DNA of 64,000 nucleotides from Microbacterium sp. C5A9 (GTDB lineage: Bacteria > Actinomycetota > Actinomycetes > Actinomycetales > Microbacteriaceae): contig NZ_JABXGD010000002.1 of NCBI RefSeq assembly GCF_022627955.1, positions 434,001-498,000 on the forward strand. Reading direction: 5' to 3'. The translations under genes were made by a program, and so were the position numbers. Shown here piece after piece: positions 62,061 through 64,000 of the stretch. How positions within the stretch are numbered: position 1 is the stretch's first letter; the number at the start of each line of letters is the position of its first letter. The notes below the pieces were generated by a model that ran no database searches, was not told where the DNA came from, and saw only the letters and a list, made by a program, of their open reading frames with translations.

Positions 62061-64000
62061 TCAGTGGGCCGCTTCGTTCCAATCGCGTCCGCGACCGACC
62101 TGCACGTCCAACGGAACAGTGAGATCGGCGGCATCGCCCATGCGCGCGCGCACGATCCGCTCGGTCGCATCCCACTCGCCCGGGGCGACCTCGACGACGA
62201 GCTCGTCGTGGATCTGCAGGAGCACGCGAGAGCTCAGGCCCTCCGTGCGGAGGTCGTTGTGGATGTGCAGCAGCGCGATCTTCATGATGTCGGCGGCGCT
62301 CCCCTGGATGGGGGCGTTGAGCGCCGCGCGCTCGGCGTTCTCGCGCAGCACCCGGTTGGGGCTCGCGAGGTCGGGGAACGGTCGACGACGACCGAAGATC
62401 GTCTCGGTGTAGCCGACCTCCTTCGCCTGCATCACCGAGGCGCGGAGGTAATCGCGCACCGCGCCGAATCGGGCGAAGTACTCGACCATCAACTGCTTCG
62501 CCTCGGACTGCTCGATGCGAAGCTGCTTCGACAGGCCGAACGCCGAGAGGCCGTAGACGAGTCCGTACGACATCGCCTTGACCTTGGTGCGCATGGCAGC
62601 CGTGACGTCGCTCGGATCGACGCCGAACACTCGCGCACCGACGAAACGGTGCAGATCCTCGCCGCTGTTGAACGCCTCGATCAATCCTTCGTCGCCGGAG
62701 AGGTGCGCCATGATGCGCATCTCGATCTGCGAGTAGTCGGCGGTGAGCAGGGCGTCGTACCCCTCCCCGACCTGGAACGCGCTGCGGATGCGCCGGGACT
62801 CCTCGGTGCGCACCGGGATGTTCTGCAGGTTGGGATCGGTGCTCGACAGGCGACCCGTCTGGCTTCCGGTCTGAACGTAGGTCGTGTGCACACGATCGTC
62901 GGCGCCGATCGCCGTGTCGAGCGATTCGATGATCTGGCGGAGCTTGGTCGCCTCACGGTGCTGCAGGAGAAGCCCGAGGAACGGATGCGGGTGACTCTCC
63001 TGCAGATCGGCGAGCACCGCGGCATCCGTCGAGTACCCCGTCTTCGTCTTGCGCGTCTTGGGCAGCTGCAGGTCGTCGAACAGCACTTCCTGCAGCTGCT
63101 TGGGAGAGCCGAGGTTGAACTCTCTGCCGACGATGCCGAAAGCCTCCTGTGCGATCGTCTCGGCGCGCGTGGCGAGCTCGCCGGAGAAGGTCGAGAGCAC
63201 CTCATGCGAGACTGCCACACCGGCGATCTCCATGTCGGCGAGCGTGGTCAGGGTCGGAAGCTCGATGTCGGTGAGCACCGCGGCGACTGATTCCGGGATG
63301 TCCTCGCGGAGGGCGGCAGCCACCCGCAGAGCGAACCAGGCTTCCTGAGACGGCGTGGCCCCCTCGGTCTCCGGCACCAGCTGGGAGGGATCAGCCTCGG
63401 GCAGCTTCTCGCCGAGGTACCGTTCGACCAGATCGCTGAGCGTCTTGTCGGGGAAGCTCGGGCGCAGCAGCCAGCCGGCCAGGCTCGTGTCGTAGGCGAG
63501 GCCGCCGAGGCGGACCCCCTGGCGAAGCAGCGCCTTCACCTGAGGCTTGGCGTCGTGCAAGACCTTGGGTGCCGCGGATTCGAGCCACTCGCGCACCGGG
63601 GCTGCGACGTCGTCGCTCCAGTCGAGATCCCGCAGTTCGGCGTCGGTCGCGGCGCCGAGTCGCGTGGGAACGCCGCCCTGAGTGACGATCTTCAGAGACA
63701 CCTCTCCCGTCTGCGCGCCGGCCCAGGTCGCGAACTCGGACCCGCTGATCTCGACCGGTGCGGGAAGCACGACGATGGATGCCGGATCGTCGGCCACCTC
63801 GCCGGCGCCGACCGCCTCGAACACGCGAGGAAGGAGCGTGCGGAACTCGAGGCGCGCGAAGATGTCGCGCACGGCCTGCGCATCGATCGGCGTGACCGCG
63901 AGGTCGTCGGGAGCGACGGGGAGTTCGACGTCGGTGAGCAGCCGGTTGAGCCTGCGGTTGCGGCGCACATCCTCGATGTGATCGCGCAGGTTGCCGCCGA
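62061..64000 (-). CDS. polA: DNA polymerase I (5' end beyond window)
   Basis: The open frame runs off the right edge; 646 residues are visible. The edge sequence GGNLRDHIEDVRRNRRLNRL is the end of the 5'-3' exonuclease domain. A 3'-5' exonuclease-like domain lacks clear acidic residues, as in mycobacterial Pol I, so it is probably non-proofreading. The polymerase motifs are complete: motif A YSQIEMRIMAHLSGD, motif B KVKAMSYGLVYGLSAFGLS, motif C QIHDELVVEV. It fills gaps in repair and removes RNA primers. Confidence 0.95.
   Translation of the reverse strand, partial: GGNLRDHIEDVRRNRRLNRLLTDVELPVAPDDLAVTPIDAQAVRDIFARLEFRTLLPRVFEAVGAGEVADDPASIVVLPAPVEISGSEFATWAGAQTGEVSLKIVTQGGVPTRLGAATDAELRDLDWSDDVAAPVREWLESAAPKVLHDAKPQVKALLRQGVRLGGLAYDTSLAGWLLRPSFPDKTLSDLVERYLGEKLPEADPSQLVPETEGATPSQEAWFALRVAAALREDIPESVAAVLTDIELPTLTTLADMEIAGVAVSHEVLSTFSGELATRAETIAQEAFGIVGREFNLGSPKQLQEVLFDDLQLPKTRKTKTGYSTDAAVLADLQESHPHPFLGLLLQHREATKLRQIIESLDTAIGADDRVHTTYVQTGSQTGRLSSTDPNLQNIPVRTEESRRIRSAFQVGEGYDALLTADYSQIEMRIMAHLSGDEGLIEAFNSGEDLHRFVGARVFGVDPSDVTAAMRTKVKAMSYGLVYGLSAFGLSKQLRIEQSEAKQLMVEYFARFGAVRDYLRASVMQAKEVGYTETIFGRRRPFPDLASPNRVLRENAERAALNAPIQGSAADIMKIALLHIHNDLRTEGLSSRVLLQIHDELVVEVAPGEWDATERIVRARMGDAADLTVPLDVQVGRGRDWNEAAH

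Overview
The window is high-GC actinobacterial DNA and most likely a member of the Microbacteriaceae, with Microbacterium as my best guess. The reasons are the order pafB-pafC-tatA-tatC-helY-lnt-rbpA, the proteasome-linked WYL regulators, RbpA, GTG starts, many ATGA/GTGA gene overlaps, leaderless promoters, and a TIR-SAVED CBASS like the one studied in Microbacterium ketosireducens. No tRNA, rRNA or CRISPR array was seen.

Layout. (1) 1-15.3 kb looks like conserved chromosome: the 3' end of pafB, pafC, tatA, tatC, the helY helicase, lnt and, convergent with it, rbpA. These are followed by a GDPD phosphodiesterase, an SPFH/NfeD pair, an SDR protein, an HdeD-type protein, an AraC-VOC-UvrA-like trio and a methyltransferase. 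(2) 15.3-49 kb looks like a composite island. It starts with a recombinase module (tyrosine recombinase, small HTH protein, zinc-ribbon recombinase-like protein, XRE regulator). Next come a hypothetical gene, a metallophosphoesterase and a ParS/MbcA-like protein, then a type II-like CBASS. The CBASS has a CD-NTase, a separate E2, a separate E1, a JAB peptidase, a start-less downstream ORF and a divergent TIR-SAVED effector. (3) From 26.2 to 43.7 kb the island carries an envelope and copper module: an ArsR metal sensor, two M23 peptidases, system II cytochrome c maturation genes (ccsB, resB, ccdA, tlpA), a second lnt, lspA, a ctaG, a flavoprotein, a DsbA-like protein, copC, a copD-ctaG fusion, a DUF3515 lipoprotein and three related small membrane proteins ending in SRT. 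(4) 43.8-47.7 kb is a metal-efflux module: CmtR, a P1B ATPase, a CDF exporter and another ArsR repressor. (5) 47.7-49.1 kb is degenerate and contains the 3' remnant of a second TIR-SAVED-like gene. (6) 49.1-64 kb returns to ordinary chromosome: transporters, acetyltransferases, an arginase-like protein, an FGE-like protein, an SGNH hydrolase, an LLM oxidoreductase, a DUF885 protein and the 3' part of polA.

How the parts may work together. Tat translocase and Lnt serve export and lipoprotein maturation in the core. The island has its own LspA and Lnt, which could process the island's own lipoproteins (TlpA and the DUF3515 protein). CcsB/ResB/CcdA/TlpA/DsbA and CopC/CopD/CtaG suggest periplasmic thiol, heme and copper handling, although no c-type cytochrome is encoded here. 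Metal efflux is probably controlled by ArsR-family repressors whose palindromes overlap two leaderless start sites. CBASS would give abortive phage defence through a nucleotide second messenger and TIR NADase activity.

All functional calls rest on reading motifs and gene order by eye. No database search was run.
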